Shown here: piece by piece, positions 48,517 to 57,610 of the stretch
Position numbering within the stretch: the stretch's first letter is position 1
Layout: each line of letters starts with the position of its first letter
Source of the DNA: Paracoccus salsus
Lineage (GTDB): Bacteria; Pseudomonadota; Alphaproteobacteria; Rhodobacterales; Rhodobacteraceae
Assembly: GCF_021556615.1 (NCBI RefSeq)
Contig: NZ_JAKGGD010000003.1
Location: 434,001 to 498,000 of the forward strand
DNA: 64,000 nucleotides
Reading direction: 5' to 3'
Position numbers and translations under genes: made by a program
The notes under the pieces: model-generated
The model's database searches: none
What the model was told of the DNA's origin: nothing
What the model saw: only the letters and a program-made list of their open reading frames with translations

Positions 48517-49856
48517 ACCTGCCCTTCGGTTGCCAGCCTTGTAATGAAATCGATCGCGGCAGGCGCAACGCGCACGCCAACCAGACCATCAGCGATCGGA
48601 CGGATTTTTTCGGGATTTTTGCTGGCGACATCAGCATAGACCTTGCTGTAACGGCATCCTGCAACATGCGCGTTGCCCAGGAAGTCACCCCAGCGATGCA
48701 ACTGGGTCTGGACGGACCCGACTTCGATGACATGCGCGTCTGATCGGGCAAACATCAAGTGCCCGAAAAACGCTCCATGAAACGAGCCGATCACATCGGC
48801 CGCGTGAACAGCCGCCACCTGCTCATGCGGGGTGAGGTGTTCGAAGTGCATCTGTTCGAACCCTTCGCGCTTGAGACGCGCCACCAGCGCATCTTCGCCA
48901 TACATCTGTCGCGAGTTCACGGCATCCGAACGGTTATCCCGACTGACCCAGATTTTCTTGGGCATGGCCGCTATCAGTTTGGGATCTATCATCGACAGAA
49001 CGCGTTCCCGCAGCAATCGCATCGAAACGTCGTAGCTGTTCTTGAATGCAAACTTGCGGCGACGGACATGTGCGCCGATATCCTGCCAGGCCGTGTCCTC
49101 CCCGGTCTCATCAAGCATCCGGGTCAACATCGGATCGCCATTCGAATAGATCATATGTCTGAAGGTGAACGGAATCAACACATCATCATAGCTGGCACGT
49201 CGATCGGTGAACTCGACCAAGCCCGCGAGGTCGGGGAAAAAAGCCTCGATAAACTTGCCGGCAAAGCCCGAAGGGTCATTGTTCCGACAGTGGAAAACAA
49301 TCTCCGAGGGGCTGCGATCATCGAAATGCACAAGCTGCGGCAGAGCTTCGGTCATGAAGTGATAGAAATTGCGCCGGTTTCGGCACTCGATCGCGACACG
49401 CATCCCTTTTGGGAAGCTGCCTTCCTCGGGCAGGTCGAGGCGCGTTTCCTCGCGCGCGCGGGCGAAGAACTGGTTGGAGCGCCTGAAATTTTCCATGCCA
49501 CGATTGTTCTTGAGAAACCGCGTGTAGACGCGATCGCCCGCGGCGCCGTTGAGCAGGCACTTGCCCCCCACCTCCGCCGATCCGCCGCGAAACACGACGT
49601 CGCGCGCGCGCACGGGAACGGCATTGATCTCGAAAATCGCAGGCTTGATCCGGGTCCAGCGATGCTCGATGTTTTGTTCCAGCACCGAACGGATCTGGGG
49701 ATACGCACTGCAAACATATTGCCGCACCGTTGCGCCGGGCGCGCGTTTCAAAATCCAGTCCGGACGGCGTTCCAGCGAAACGCCTCGATCGCGTCCGAGG
49801 ACGAAGAAGTAATCGTCTGCCGATGCCGTCCAGCTGCTGGCTTGAAGGTCGGTCAT
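48513..49856 (-). CDS. Glycosyltransferase family 61-like protein (second of pair)
   Basis: The 447-residue protein shows the same GT61 scheme: FYHFMTEALPQLVHFD in the N-terminal half, PKKIWVSRDNRSDAVNSRQM in the middle, and IGSFHGAFFGHLMFA followed by VIEVGS at the sugar-nucleotide end. It is more divergent and longer than its partner. The ATG at 49854-49856 follows GGGAAACCAC and is preferred over upstream in-frame ATGs, which would overlap the HNH gene. Codon composition is also less GC-skewed. Substrate is unknown. Confidence 0.8.
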   Translation of the reverse strand: MTDLQASSWTASADDYFFVLGRDRGVSLERRPDWILKRAPGATVRQYVCSAYPQIRSVLEQNIEHRWTRIKPAIFEINAVPVRARDVVFRGGSAEVGGKCLLNGAAGDRVYTRFLKNNRGMENFRRSNQFFARAREETRLDLPEEGSFPKGMRVAIECRNRRNFYHFMTEALPQLVHFDDRSPSEIVFHCRNNDPSGFAGKFIEAFFPDLAGLVEFTDRRASYDDVLIPFTFRHMIYSNGDPMLTRMLDETGEDTAWQDIGAHVRRRKFAFKNSYDVSMRLLRERVLSMIDPKLIAAMPKKIWVSRDNRSDAVNSRQMYGEDALVARLKREGFEQMHFEHLTPHEQVAAVHAADVIGSFHGAFFGHLMFARSDAHVIEVGSVQTQLHRWGDFLGNAHVAGCRYSKVYADVASKNPEKIRPIADGLVGVRVAPAAIDFITRLATEGQV

Positions 49857-49932
49857 GTGGTTTCCCATATCAATGCTGATCAGCGCCGCCATCGGCCCAT
49901 CCATTTGCCGCTTTAGCAGACAAAATCCAGAC

Positions 49933-50235
49933 ATGAAATCCGACCGCGAGACGATCCAGCATACGCCGCCCACCTGCCCGCTTTGCGGCCGACCGATCCC
50001 TGAGGGCGTGCCGCAAAGCCGTCATCATCTGACGCCGAAGCTGCGCGGTGGCAAGGGTGGGCCGACCGTGTTGCTGCATCAGGTCTGCCATTCGACCATC
50101 CACCGGACGCTTGGCGAGACCGAGCTGGCGCGGCACTATTCCAGCGTCGAGGCGTTGAAGGCGCATCCCGGCCTGGCGCGCTTCTTTGCCTGGGTGGCGC
50201 GGCGCCCTCCCGGCTGGAAGGGCAAGGTCCGCTAA
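49933..50235 (+). CDS. Small HNH-domain protein
   Basis: The 100-residue protein has a CPLCGRPIP zinc knuckle and the HNH core RHHLTPKLRGGKGG with VCHSTIHRTL completing the metal site. It could be a DNA nicking or restriction-type nuclease, but many short HNH proteins of this type are orphan and untested. The ATG at 49933 lies 76 bp from the divergent GT61 start. Its stop overlaps the DsbA-like gene's stop by 4 bp, tail to tail. Confidence 0.78.
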   Translation: MKSDRETIQHTPPTCPLCGRPIPEGVPQSRHHLTPKLRGGKGGPTVLLHQVCHSTIHRTLGETELARHYSSVEALKAHPGLARFFAWVARRPPGWKGKVR

Positions 50236-50861
50236 CCCAGGGTCTTGCGGGCGCGGGCCACGAGGCCCTTCAACTCTTCAAGCGACAACTCTCCGAACAC
50301 ACCCTCGTCGCCGGCGATGAAGGTCGGCGTACCCATCAGGCCCATATGATCGGCCATGGCAAAGGACCTCTCGAGATGTTCGTCGATGCGGGGTGCGTTC
50401 ATGTCCTTGCGCAGCCGCGCCTCGTCCAGCCCGACCTTGCGCGCGGCGCGGATCACGGTGGCCTCGACGGCGCGGCCCTTCATGGTCATCAGGGCGGCAT
50501 GAAGCTGCCAGTACTTGCCCTGATCCAGCGAAGCCAGCGACGCCCGCGCCGCGAATTCGGATCCCTCGCCAAAGACGGGCCATTCCCGATAGACCACGCG
50601 CAATTGCGGGTCCGACGCGATCAGCTTCTGCATGGTGCCGATCATCTTGCGGCAGAACTGGCAGTTGTAGTCGAAGAATTCGGTCAGGGTGATGTCGCCG
50701 TCCGGATTGCCGAGGACCGGTGCGTTGGGGCTGCGTTCCAGGGCATCGCGCAACTCCTTGGGCATCGGGTTGGGCCGGTCCACGCCCTGTGCAAAGGCCG
50801 GCATTCCGGCAGTTGCACCCAGTGCGGCCGCGCTGGCCAGAATCCTGCGGCGAGTGGGCAT
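50232..50861 (-). CDS. DsbA-family periplasmic thiol-disulfide oxidoreductase
   Basis: The 209-residue protein has a signal peptide with a Tat-like MPTRRRILAS start and cleavage near PAFA-Q. The thioredoxin-fold active site is Cys67-Gln-Phe-Cys70 (FFDYNCQFCRKM), and MGTPTFIAGD supplies the cis-proline. It resembles the DsbA/ScsC-like group that oxidises or isomerises disulfides in exported proteins. The ATG at 50859-50861 follows AAAGGATGA. No dedicated DsbB partner is visible. Confidence 0.9.
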   Translation of the reverse strand: MPTRRRILASAAALGATAGMPAFAQGVDRPNPMPKELRDALERSPNAPVLGNPDGDITLTEFFDYNCQFCRKMIGTMQKLIASDPQLRVVYREWPVFGEGSEFAARASLASLDQGKYWQLHAALMTMKGRAVEATVIRAARKVGLDEARLRKDMNAPRIDEHLERSFAMADHMGLMGTPTFIAGDEGVFGELSLEELKGLVARARKTLG

Positions 50862-51062
50862 GAATCATCCTTTCGGTCACCTGAGCGCGAATCGTGACAT
50901 ATTCGCAGGTCGTGATACAGGCGGAAAGCCATCACGTTCCGGTGGGCAGCCTGCCCGCTGCAGCGGCATTGTGACCCCGACGGCCGGCCCGTTTCCATTT
51001 GGAGATTCCGTGATTCGGTCGCATGCTGGACCAATCCGGAAGCCACGATCAGAGGAGCAATC

Positions 51063-51272
51063 ATGCACGCACGCATTCTTGTGTCTGTCGGACTGTCGGC
51101 ACTGCTGGCAATGCCGGCGCTGGCCCAGCAGGCCGAAACGGTGACGCCGACCATCACCGCGCCTGAGCAACCGGCCACACGGGCGACCGACGGTCAGCTG
51201 CAATCGGAACCTGCAACGATCACGCCGGCGCGCAAGTCGAACTGCGCGCGCGACAAGCATGTGATGTCCTGA
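51063..51272 (+). CDS. Small secreted hypothetical protein
   Basis: The 69-residue product has a clear signal peptide (ARILVSVGLSALLAMPALA, cleavage before QQAE) and a ~50-residue Thr/Pro-rich mature part with one cysteine near the end. AGAGGAGCAATC precedes the ATG. I do not recognise a family. It faces the DsbA-like gene across ~200 bp, in which I see no recognisable element. Confidence 0.65.
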   Translation: MHARILVSVGLSALLAMPALAQQAETVTPTITAPEQPATRATDGQLQSEPATITPARKSNCARDKHVMS

Positions 51273-51570
51273 TTGCGGCAGGCCAATCGACGGCGCGAAC
51301 CGGGCCTTGTCAAGCATGGCAGCGGTCCGGTTGGCGTGCGCGAGGGCGCGTTGCGCGCTCTGGCACCGGCCGCGGCGACGGTGCGAGGCCGTTCCCCGAA
51401 AGCCGTGCGCGGACTGCGAAATCCCATCAAGACATTTGGTCATGCGTCGCTTGCGGTTCACTTGCCTTTCGGTCGGGATTCTGAAGCCCTCTTCCAGATC
51501 GTCGAGACATGCGAAGCCCGCCGTTACGCTGCTTGCCGTCCGCCTTGCCGGGATCACGTCGGATGCCGCC

Positions 51571-52020
51571 ATGCCGAACGAGGACGCTGGCGTCCGCGGC
51601 GTGAAACTGGCCCTTGCAGATCACCACAAGGGCCGGCGTCCCGCCGCGCAGCGGGCATTCGAGGCCATCCGCCAGCGCTGTCGCGTCCACTGGATGCGCC
51701 ACGCGCTCGCGCACGTCCCGGCCAAGCGGCGTGCGGCCTGGGCCACGATGCTGAAGATGATCTTCGCTCAGAAGAGCAAGGCAGCCGCCAAAGCCCGATC
51801 GAAGGTTGTGGCCGCGGCGCTGCGCGACAGGCAGGCGAGGCTCGGCACCCCCATGGACGCCTCTCGCGATGACATCCGTGCCTGAACGGATTGCTCGCGC
51901 GAGCACTGGATCCAGATCGCGTCCACGAATCCACCGGACCGGGCGAGCCGGGAGATCAAGCGCGGCTCCGACGTCATCAGCCTCATCGGCGCGCGGATTC
52001 CCGAGGCCCATCACGCGTGA
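51571..52020 (+). pseudogene. Degraded IS256-family (mutator type) transposase fragment
   Basis: Residues such as GVRGVKLALADHHKGRRPA and RCRVHWMRHALAHVP match the conserved middle of IS256 transposases (ISDAHEG...RCRVHFMRNAL). An in-frame TGA at 51883-51885 interrupts it, after which the same frame continues with EHWIQIASTNPPDRASREIK and RGSDVISLIGARIPEA, equivalent to the TNPLER...EIKRRTDVVGIFPNEA region. The N-terminal half with the first catalytic Asp and the C-terminal end are gone. No terminal inverted repeats are recognised. It cannot encode an active transposase. Confidence 0.8.
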
Positions 52021-52150
52021 ACGATCACGCGACGCTATTCGTGCACTTGCGCAGACCATGCTGCCAACCGGCAATCCGCGTGTCTTTCCGAGGCCGGGCC
52101 CCGGTCCGAATACGCTTCGCCCCGCATATCGTCGGCGCAAGGAACGACGT

Positions 52151-52366
52151 TCACATCTGTCGGACCGCATGGATCGCGGCTATCCGAGTGTCCGCGTCTG
52201 GAGGGACAGTTCCACATTCGCACAGTTCCAGGGCGGCTTCGCGGGCGCTTTCGGCATAGAGGCGGATGGCGGTGTCGAAGCCGGGGACGAAAGCTTCAAT
52301 TCGGGCTGTTCGGAAGGGTTGCCAATGACTTGCAGCGACGTGGTGGCGGTCTTCAACCCACACCAC
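52151..52366 (-). other. Possible small or fragmentary ORF
   Basis: A 71-residue frame from GTG at 52364-52366 (WVEDRHHVAASHWQPFR to RIAAIHAVRQM) has a protein-like composition. No ribosome site or recognised domain is seen, and the open region extends upstream without an ATG. It may be part of a decayed gene brought in with the IS remnant. Confidence 0.2.
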
Positions 52367-52547
52367 GCGGACTTCCTGCCGATGATCGGAGGCGAATCCG
52401 TCGCCCGTCCCGGGCCGCCATGAGACCGCCTGATCGCGGCAGCCGGAAACCGGGCTGCGCGATCACCGGCATGCCAGGCAGCTGCGAACCCCGAGGATTC
52501 CAGCGCACGATCGGCGAAGTCGAACCATCCGGCGCTGCCGATTGTGG

Positions 52548-54203
52548 TCAGCGCGTAAACTTCTTGTATTTCACCCGCTTCGGCTCGATCGAATCCGGCC
52601 CCAGCCTGCGCACCTTGTCCTCTTCATAGGCCTCGAAGTTGCCCTCGAACCATTCGACATGGGCTTCGCCTTCGAAGGCCAGGATATGGGTGCACAGGCG
52701 GTCGAGAAAGAAGCGGTCGTGGCTGATGATGACCGCGCAGCCGGCGAAATCTTCCAGCGCGGCTTCCAGCGCCTGCAGCGTTTCCACGTCCAGGTCGTTG
52801 GTCGGTTCGTCCAGAAGCAAGACGTTCCCGCCCGACTTCAGCAGCTTGGCCATGTGCACGCGGTTGCGTTCCCCGCCCGACAACTGGCCGACCTTCTTCT
52901 GCTGGTCGCCGCCCTTGAAGTTGAACGCGCTGCAATAGGCGCGGCTGTTCATCTGCGCGTCGCCTAGCACGATCTGCTCGGCCCCGCCCGAGATTTCCTC
53001 CCACACGGTCTTGCCGGCTTCCAGCGCGTCGCGGGACTGATCGACATAGCTGAGATGCACCGTGTCGCCATAGACGATCTCGCCCGCGTCCGGCTTTTCC
53101 TGGCCGGTCAGCATGCGGAACAGCGTCGACTTGCCGGCGCCGTTGGGACCGATCACGCCGACGATGCCACCGGGGGGCAGGCTGAAATCCAGACCCTCGA
53201 TCAACAGCTTGTCGCCCATGGCCTTCTTGAGCCCCTCGACCTCGATCACCTTGTTCCCGAGGCGCTCGCCGTTCGGGATGATGATCTGGGCGCGTGACAG
53301 CTTTTCGCGCTCGGACTGGCCGGCCAGCTCGTTATAGGCGTTGATCCGGGCCTTCTGCTTGGCCTGCCGGGCCTTGGCGCCGGCGCGGATCCATTCCAGT
53401 TCGCGTTCCAGGGTCTTCTGCTTGGACTTGTCCTCGCGGGCTTCCTGTTGCAGCCGCTTGGCCTTCTGTTCCAGCCAAGCGGAATAATTGCCCTCGTACG
53501 GGATGCCCTTGCCGCGATCCAGTTCCAGGATCCAGCTGGTGATGTCGTCCAGGAAATAGCGGTCGTGGGTGACGATCAGGATCGTGCCCTTGTATTCGAT
53601 CAGGTGCTTTTGCAGCCAGGCGATGGTTTCCGCGTCCAGATGGTTGGTCGGTTCGTCCAAAAGCAGCATGTCGGGCGCTTCCAGCAGCAGCTTGCACAGC
53701 GCGACGCGGCGGCGTTCACCGCCCGACAGGCTGGATACATCCGCATCGTCCGGCGGGCAGCGCAGAGCCTCCATCGCGACATCGATCTGGCTGTCCAGAT
53801 CCCACAGGTTCTCGGCGTCGATCTCGTCCTGGAGGGCAGCCATCTCTTCGGCGGTCTCGTCGGAATAGTTCATGGCCAGCTCGTTGTAGCGTTCAAGCTT
53901 GGCCTGCTTGGCGGCGACGCCCAGCATCACGTTCTCGCGCACGTTGAGGCTTTCCTCCAGCTGCGGTTCCTGCGGCAGATAGCCGACGGTCGCGCCCTTG
54001 GCGGCCCACGCCTCGCCGCTGAAATCCTTGTCCCAGCCGGCCATCACACGCAGCAGCGTGGACTTGCCCGCACCGTTGACGCCGACGACGCCGATCTTCA
54101 CGCCGGGCAGAAAGTTCAGACGGATGTTCTCGAAGACCTTCTTGCCGCCGGGATAGGTCTTGGACACGCCGTCCATGTGATACACGAACTGATAGGACGC
54201 CAT
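52548..54203 (-). CDS. ettA: Energy-dependent translational throttle protein EttA (ABC-F)
   Basis: The 551-residue soluble ABC-F protein has two ATPase domains: GVNGAGKSTLLRV with LSGGERRRVALC, and GPNGAGKSTLFRM with LSGGERNRVHMA, plus LLLDEPTNHLD and LLLDEPTNDLD. The linker (residues ~240-315, KQKTLERELEWIRAGAKARQ) and the arm insertion (ESLNVRENVMLGVAAKQ to LWDLDSQ) are as in EttA, which gates the ribosomal E site at low ATP. AGGAG precedes the ATG. It carries no membrane segments. Confidence 0.95.
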   Translation of the reverse strand: MASYQFVYHMDGVSKTYPGGKKVFENIRLNFLPGVKIGVVGVNGAGKSTLLRVMAGWDKDFSGEAWAAKGATVGYLPQEPQLEESLNVRENVMLGVAAKQAKLERYNELAMNYSDETAEEMAALQDEIDAENLWDLDSQIDVAMEALRCPPDDADVSSLSGGERRRVALCKLLLEAPDMLLLDEPTNHLDAETIAWLQKHLIEYKGTILIVTHDRYFLDDITSWILELDRGKGIPYEGNYSAWLEQKAKRLQQEAREDKSKQKTLERELEWIRAGAKARQAKQKARINAYNELAGQSEREKLSRAQIIIPNGERLGNKVIEVEGLKKAMGDKLLIEGLDFSLPPGGIVGVIGPNGAGKSTLFRMLTGQEKPDAGEIVYGDTVHLSYVDQSRDALEAGKTVWEEISGGAEQIVLGDAQMNSRAYCSAFNFKGGDQQKKVGQLSGGERNRVHMAKLLKSGGNVLLLDEPTNDLDVETLQALEAALEDFAGCAVIISHDRFFLDRLCTHILAFEGEAHVEWFEGNFEAYEEDKVRRLGPDSIEPKRVKYKKFTR

Positions 54204-54260
54204 CGGATTCTCCTGAAATCTTTGAGGCCTATGTAGGGGAAAGCACGGGCCGGTGAAAGG

Positions 54261-55145
54261 TCAGCGCAGATCGGCCATGAACTGGGCTGACATGGCCCGG
54301 CCGAGGAAATCGAACTGCGGCTCAAGCCTGGCGCGCAGCGCGGCGCGCGCCTCGGCGGGCACGGACAGCCCGCCGGGCGCGGCGAAAACCTTCTTGTTCA
54401 GGCCCTGATACTCTGCGGCGGGAAGGTTGAGGAACGCCTCGACATCCCGCATCACGCCCGAGGGATCGCGCGCGATCCGGCCGAAGGGCAGGACAAGCAG
54501 CCTGTCGGGGCCGAACCGCGCCTGCCAGCGCGGCAGATAGGCGGCATAGTCGCCGCGATCCATCAGCACCGGGTCCTCGACCTCGGCCAGCCACTCCTCG
54601 ACGCTGGCGGGAACGTGCCCCCTGCGCTTGAGGTTCATCTTGAGCTGCGAGATCGCACGATCGACGGGATGCCGGATGATATAGATGAATTGCGCCTGTG
54701 GCAGGAAATCGCGGACAAAATCGACACCCTCATCCGGCAGCGTCGAGTATTCCGGGGTGATGTCGATCGGCCAGGTTCCGGCGGGCGCGGGCGCGAAGAT
54801 GCCACGATACCAGCGTTCGGTGAACATTCGGCCCGTGGTGATCTGCGCCAGATATGTCGCCATTTCGGGCGAGATCGGCGTCCCCTTGGCAATGTGGCGC
54901 CGAATCAGGTTTTCCTTGCTGCGGCGGTAATGCCACGGCAGCCATTGCCGATGTTCCGGCACGAAGCGGTGGTTGAAGAACTGGACTTCCTTGAAGGGGG
55001 GCGTCCAGATCTTCGGATGCTGGGCAAGCATCTCGCTGAGCCAGCTTGTGCCCGCCTTCTGGGCGCCGATCCCGATGATGCGCGGCTTGCGCGGCTTGCC
55101 GTCGGGGTCCCACGCCGGTGCGCCGCCGCTCAAAGCCTTCCCCAC
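54261..55145 (-). CDS. Sulfotransferase family protein
   Basis: The 294-residue enzyme has the PAPS-binding 5' loop [13 protein letters not shown] and the 3'-phosphate segment [15 protein letters not shown], typical of bacterial carbohydrate or lipid sulfotransferases. The acceptor is unknown. Its ATG at 55143-55145 lies inside the 3' end of rimO (16-bp overlap), so it is probably translated from the rimO mRNA. No PAPS synthesis gene is in the window. Confidence 0.88.
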   Translation of the reverse strand: MGKALSGGAPAWDPDGKPRKPRIIGIGAQKAGTSWLSEMLAQHPKIWTPPFKEVQFFNHRFVPEHRQWLPWHYRRSKENLIRRHIAKGTPISPEMATYLAQITTGRMFTERWYRGIFAPAPAGTWPIDITPEYSTLPDEGVDFVRDFLPQAQFIYIIRHPVDRAISQLKMNLKRRGHVPASVEEWLAEVEDPVLMDRGDYAAYLPRWQARFGPDRLLVLPFGRIARDPSGVMRDVEAFLNLPAAEYQGLNKKVFAAPGGLSVPAEARAALRARLEPQFDFLGRAMSAQFMADLR

Positions 55146-56506
55146 AGATCGTATTCGCCCGCCTCGTCCACCGTGACCGTCACGATATCGCCGGGTTTCA
55201 GAGCCTCGAAGCCCTGGTCGACAAACAGGTTGCCGTCGATCTCGGGGGCGTCGGATCTGGTGCGGCAGGTGGCGCCCTGCGCGTCGACCTCATCCACGAC
55301 CACCTCGATCCGCTGGCCGACCCTGGCCGCCAGCTTTGCCTCGGAAATGGATTGCGCCTTTTCCATGAAGCGGTCGTAGCGATCCTGCTTGACCTCGGGC
55401 GGCACATGATCGGGCAGATCGTTGGCCCGCGCACCGCGCACGTTCTCGTACTGGAATGCCCCCACGCGATCCAGCTGCGCCTCGTCCATCCAGTCCAGCA
55501 GGGTCTGGAATTCGGCCTCGGTTTCGCCGGGATAGCCGACGATGAAGGTCGAGCGCAGGGTGATCTCGGGGCAGATCGCGCGCCAGGCGGCGATCTCGTC
55601 CAGGGTCCTGGCCGCGGCCGCCGGTCGGGCCATGCGGCGCAGCACGTCGGGGTGGGCGTGCTGGAAGGGAATGTCCAGATAGGGCAGCACCAGCCCGTCC
55701 GCCATCAGCGGGATCAGCTCGCGGACATGCGGATAGGGATAGACATAATGCAGCCGCACCCACGCCCCAAGCCCGCCCAGATCGCGTGCCAGATCGGTGA
55801 TGTGGGCGCGGTGACCGCGTTCCTCGGCATGTTTGCGGTCAAGCCCGTAGGCGCTGGTGTCCTGCGATATGACCAGCAGTTCCCGGACCCCGGCCTCGAC
55901 CAGCTTTTCGGCCTCGCGCATGACCGCGTGGGCGGGCCGGCTGACAAGCCGCCCGCGCATGTCGGGAATGATGCAGAACCGGCATTTGTGGTTACAGCCC
56001 TCGGAGATCTTGAGATAGCTGTAGTGGCGTGGGGTCAGGCTGACGCCCGATGCCGGCAGCAGGTCGATGAACGGATCCGGGCTGGGCGGTACCGCGCCAT
56101 GCACGGCATCCAGCACCGATTCGTATTGATGCGGCCCGGTGACGGCCAGCACCTTTGGATGCGCCCCGGTGATGTATTCGGGCTCGGCCCCCAGACACCC
56201 GGTGACGATCACGCGGCCGTTTTCCCGCAGCGCCTCGCCGATCGCCTGCAATGACTCGGCCTTGGCGCTGTCCAGGAACCCGCAGGTATTGACGATGACC
56301 GCATCCGCGCCCTGATAGTCGCCGCTGATCGCATAGCCTTCGGCCCGCAGGCGGGTCAGGATGCGCTCGCTGTCCACCAGCGCTTTGGGGCAGCCAAGGC
56401 TGACCATGCCGATGGTCGGCTGGCCGTCGCGCCGGTTGCCCTGGCTGTCAGCGGGAATGCGGGCGCGTGCAAGGTCGGGGCGCAGGTCGGGCGGATTGTG
56501 TTGCAT
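55130..56506 (-). CDS. rimO: Ribosomal protein S12 methylthiotransferase
   Basis: The 458-residue radical-SAM enzyme adds a methylthio group to an aspartate of ribosomal protein S12. It has the N-terminal MTTase domain ([17 protein letters not shown], with Cys residues at VNTCGFLD and VTGCLGAE), the radical-SAM cluster [16 protein letters not shown], and a C-terminal TRAM domain (~385-458). The ATG at 56504-56506 is chosen; the frame remains open far upstream on this strand. It overlaps the sulfotransferase gene. Confidence 0.95.
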   Translation of the reverse strand: MQHNPPDLRPDLARARIPADSQGNRRDGQPTIGMVSLGCPKALVDSERILTRLRAEGYAISGDYQGADAVIVNTCGFLDSAKAESLQAIGEALRENGRVIVTGCLGAEPEYITGAHPKVLAVTGPHQYESVLDAVHGAVPPSPDPFIDLLPASGVSLTPRHYSYLKISEGCNHKCRFCIIPDMRGRLVSRPAHAVMREAEKLVEAGVRELLVISQDTSAYGLDRKHAEERGHRAHITDLARDLGGLGAWVRLHYVYPYPHVRELIPLMADGLVLPYLDIPFQHAHPDVLRRMARPAAAARTLDEIAAWRAICPEITLRSTFIVGYPGETEAEFQTLLDWMDEAQLDRVGAFQYENVRGARANDLPDHVPPEVKQDRYDRFMEKAQSISEAKLAARVGQRIEVVVDEVDAQGATCRTRSDAPEIDGNLFVDQGFEALKPGDIVTVTVDEAGEYDLWGRL

Positions 56507-56633
56507 CCGCCGCAGATAAGCGATTCCCCTCGCTGTGAAAAGAAGGCAGCGTGCGAAAGCGCGGCTGCGACGGCGCAACTTTTCTCTGCGATGTCCCGTG
56601 TCTGGTCGGCAAGTCACATCATGAGGTGCCATC

Positions 56634-57038
56634 ATGCCCCGCCGTGCCGTCCTCGCGCCAACCGTTTCCGTCCCGACGGTCCCCGGACCGACCGCGCTGG
56701 CCGCGCTGGCCCTGGCGGCTGCGATTGCCCTTCCCCAAGCCGCCCAGGCAGAGCGCGTGACCAGCCGCGACGACTTTCTGAGCCTCGTCGAGCAGCGCCA
56801 GCTGACCCGGATGGGCATCTCGCTGCAAGTCATGCCCGATGGCAGGATCGGAGGCCGCGCGTTCGGACGCGAGGTTCGCGGCAGCTGGGAATGGCGTTCA
56901 GGATGGTTCTGCCGCACGCTTGGATGGGGCGATCGCCAGTGGCCGCTGGACTGCCAGCTGGTCGAACGCAGCGGCGACCGGCTGACCTTCACCTCGGGCA
57001 AGGGTGCGGGCGACAAGGCCACACTCAGGCTGCGCTGA
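56634..57038 (+). CDS. Small secreted protein of unknown function
   Basis: The 134-residue protein has a long signal region with a hydrophobic core ([18 protein letters not shown], cleavage before ERVTS). The mature part is ~95 residues, beta-rich with several Trp ([20 protein letters not shown]) and two cysteines that could form a disulfide. It resembles a group of small periplasmic proteins found in Rhodobacteraceae, without known function. It lies 128 bp from the divergent rimO. Confidence 0.7.
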   Translation: MPRRAVLAPTVSVPTVPGPTALAALALAAAIALPQAAQAERVTSRDDFLSLVEQRQLTRMGISLQVMPDGRIGGRAFGREVRGSWEWRSGWFCRTLGWGDRQWPLDCQLVERSGDRLTFTSGKGAGDKATLRLR

Positions 57039-57097
57039 TCGCTCCTTCGCCGGAAAGTGACTTTTCCTTGTCGTCCGGATCGGCGAATGATCCGGGC

Positions 57098-57577
57098 ATG
57101 GTCTTCATTCTGCGCCAATGTGCCCCGATCGTCATCGCGCTCCTCCTGGCGCTGTTTCCGGCCGTGTCGCTGGCCGAAGGCAAGCGAACGGCGAACACCA
57201 TCGATGTCTGGAACGACAGCGGAGGCAATGTCCTGCAGATGGTCTCGCGCAGGAACCAGCTGGCAAGGTCGGGCAAGGAGGTGCGGATCCGCGGCTATTG
57301 CCGGTCGGCCTGCACCATGCTGATCACCATGCCGAACGCCTGTCTGGGACCGAAGGCGCGGATCGGTTTCCACGCGCCGCGCATCCCCAACACCACGATC
57401 ATACCACCCTTTGTGGATCAGATCATGGGCAACACCTACCGTGGCGGCATCCGCGAGCGCTGGTTCGCGGGGTGGAACCGCTCACTGACGATGCAGGTGA
57501 TCTCGGCGCGCGAATATGTCCGCCTGGATCCGCAAAGCCGGATCTGCGACAGCCTGCTGCCGCGCAAGCGCGGCTGA
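57098..57577 (+). CDS. Periplasmic protein with SAC motif, ClpP/crotonase-like fold possible
   Basis: The 159-residue protein has a signal peptide ([16 protein letters not shown], then EGKR). The mature part reads [32 protein letters not shown] and [14 protein letters not shown]. The GGNV...C-SAC...GFHAP order recalls the COG3904-type periplasmic relatives of ClpP/crotonase, in which the serine of SAC is the likely nucleophile. Activity is not proven for that group. The ATG at 57098 is 60 bp after the preceding secreted-protein gene. Its stop lies in the first unit of a tandem repeat. Confidence 0.65.
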   Translation: MVFILRQCAPIVIALLLALFPAVSLAEGKRTANTIDVWNDSGGNVLQMVSRRNQLARSGKEVRIRGYCRSACTMLITMPNACLGPKARIGFHAPRIPNTTIIPPFVDQIMGNTYRGGIRERWFAGWNRSLTMQVISAREYVRLDPQSRICDSLLPRKRG

Positions 57578-57610
57578 GGCCTGGTCGCGCAAGCGAGGCT
57601 GAGGCCTAGT
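57561..57610. repeat. 25-bp tandem duplication spanning two convergent stop codons
   Basis: Units 57561-57585 and 57586-57610 differ at only two positions (CGCGCAAGCGSGGCTGAGGC core). The first holds the TGA of the secreted-protein gene; the second holds the TAG of the oppositely oriented ABC permease (CTA at 57606-57608). A further CGCGCAG continues the pattern. It looks like a recent slippage duplication. Confidence 0.85.

Larger units (their letters stand above)
51273..52547. other. 1.27-kb gene-poor stretch between secreted protein and ettA
   Basis: Apart from the IS256 remnant at 51571-52020, I find no supportable gene. Short open frames are present on both strands in mixed composition typical of degraded mobile DNA. 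One minus-strand frame (52151-52366 from a GTG) reads like a protein fragment, and its open region continues upstream to about 52460 without an ATG. Confidence 0.5.
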
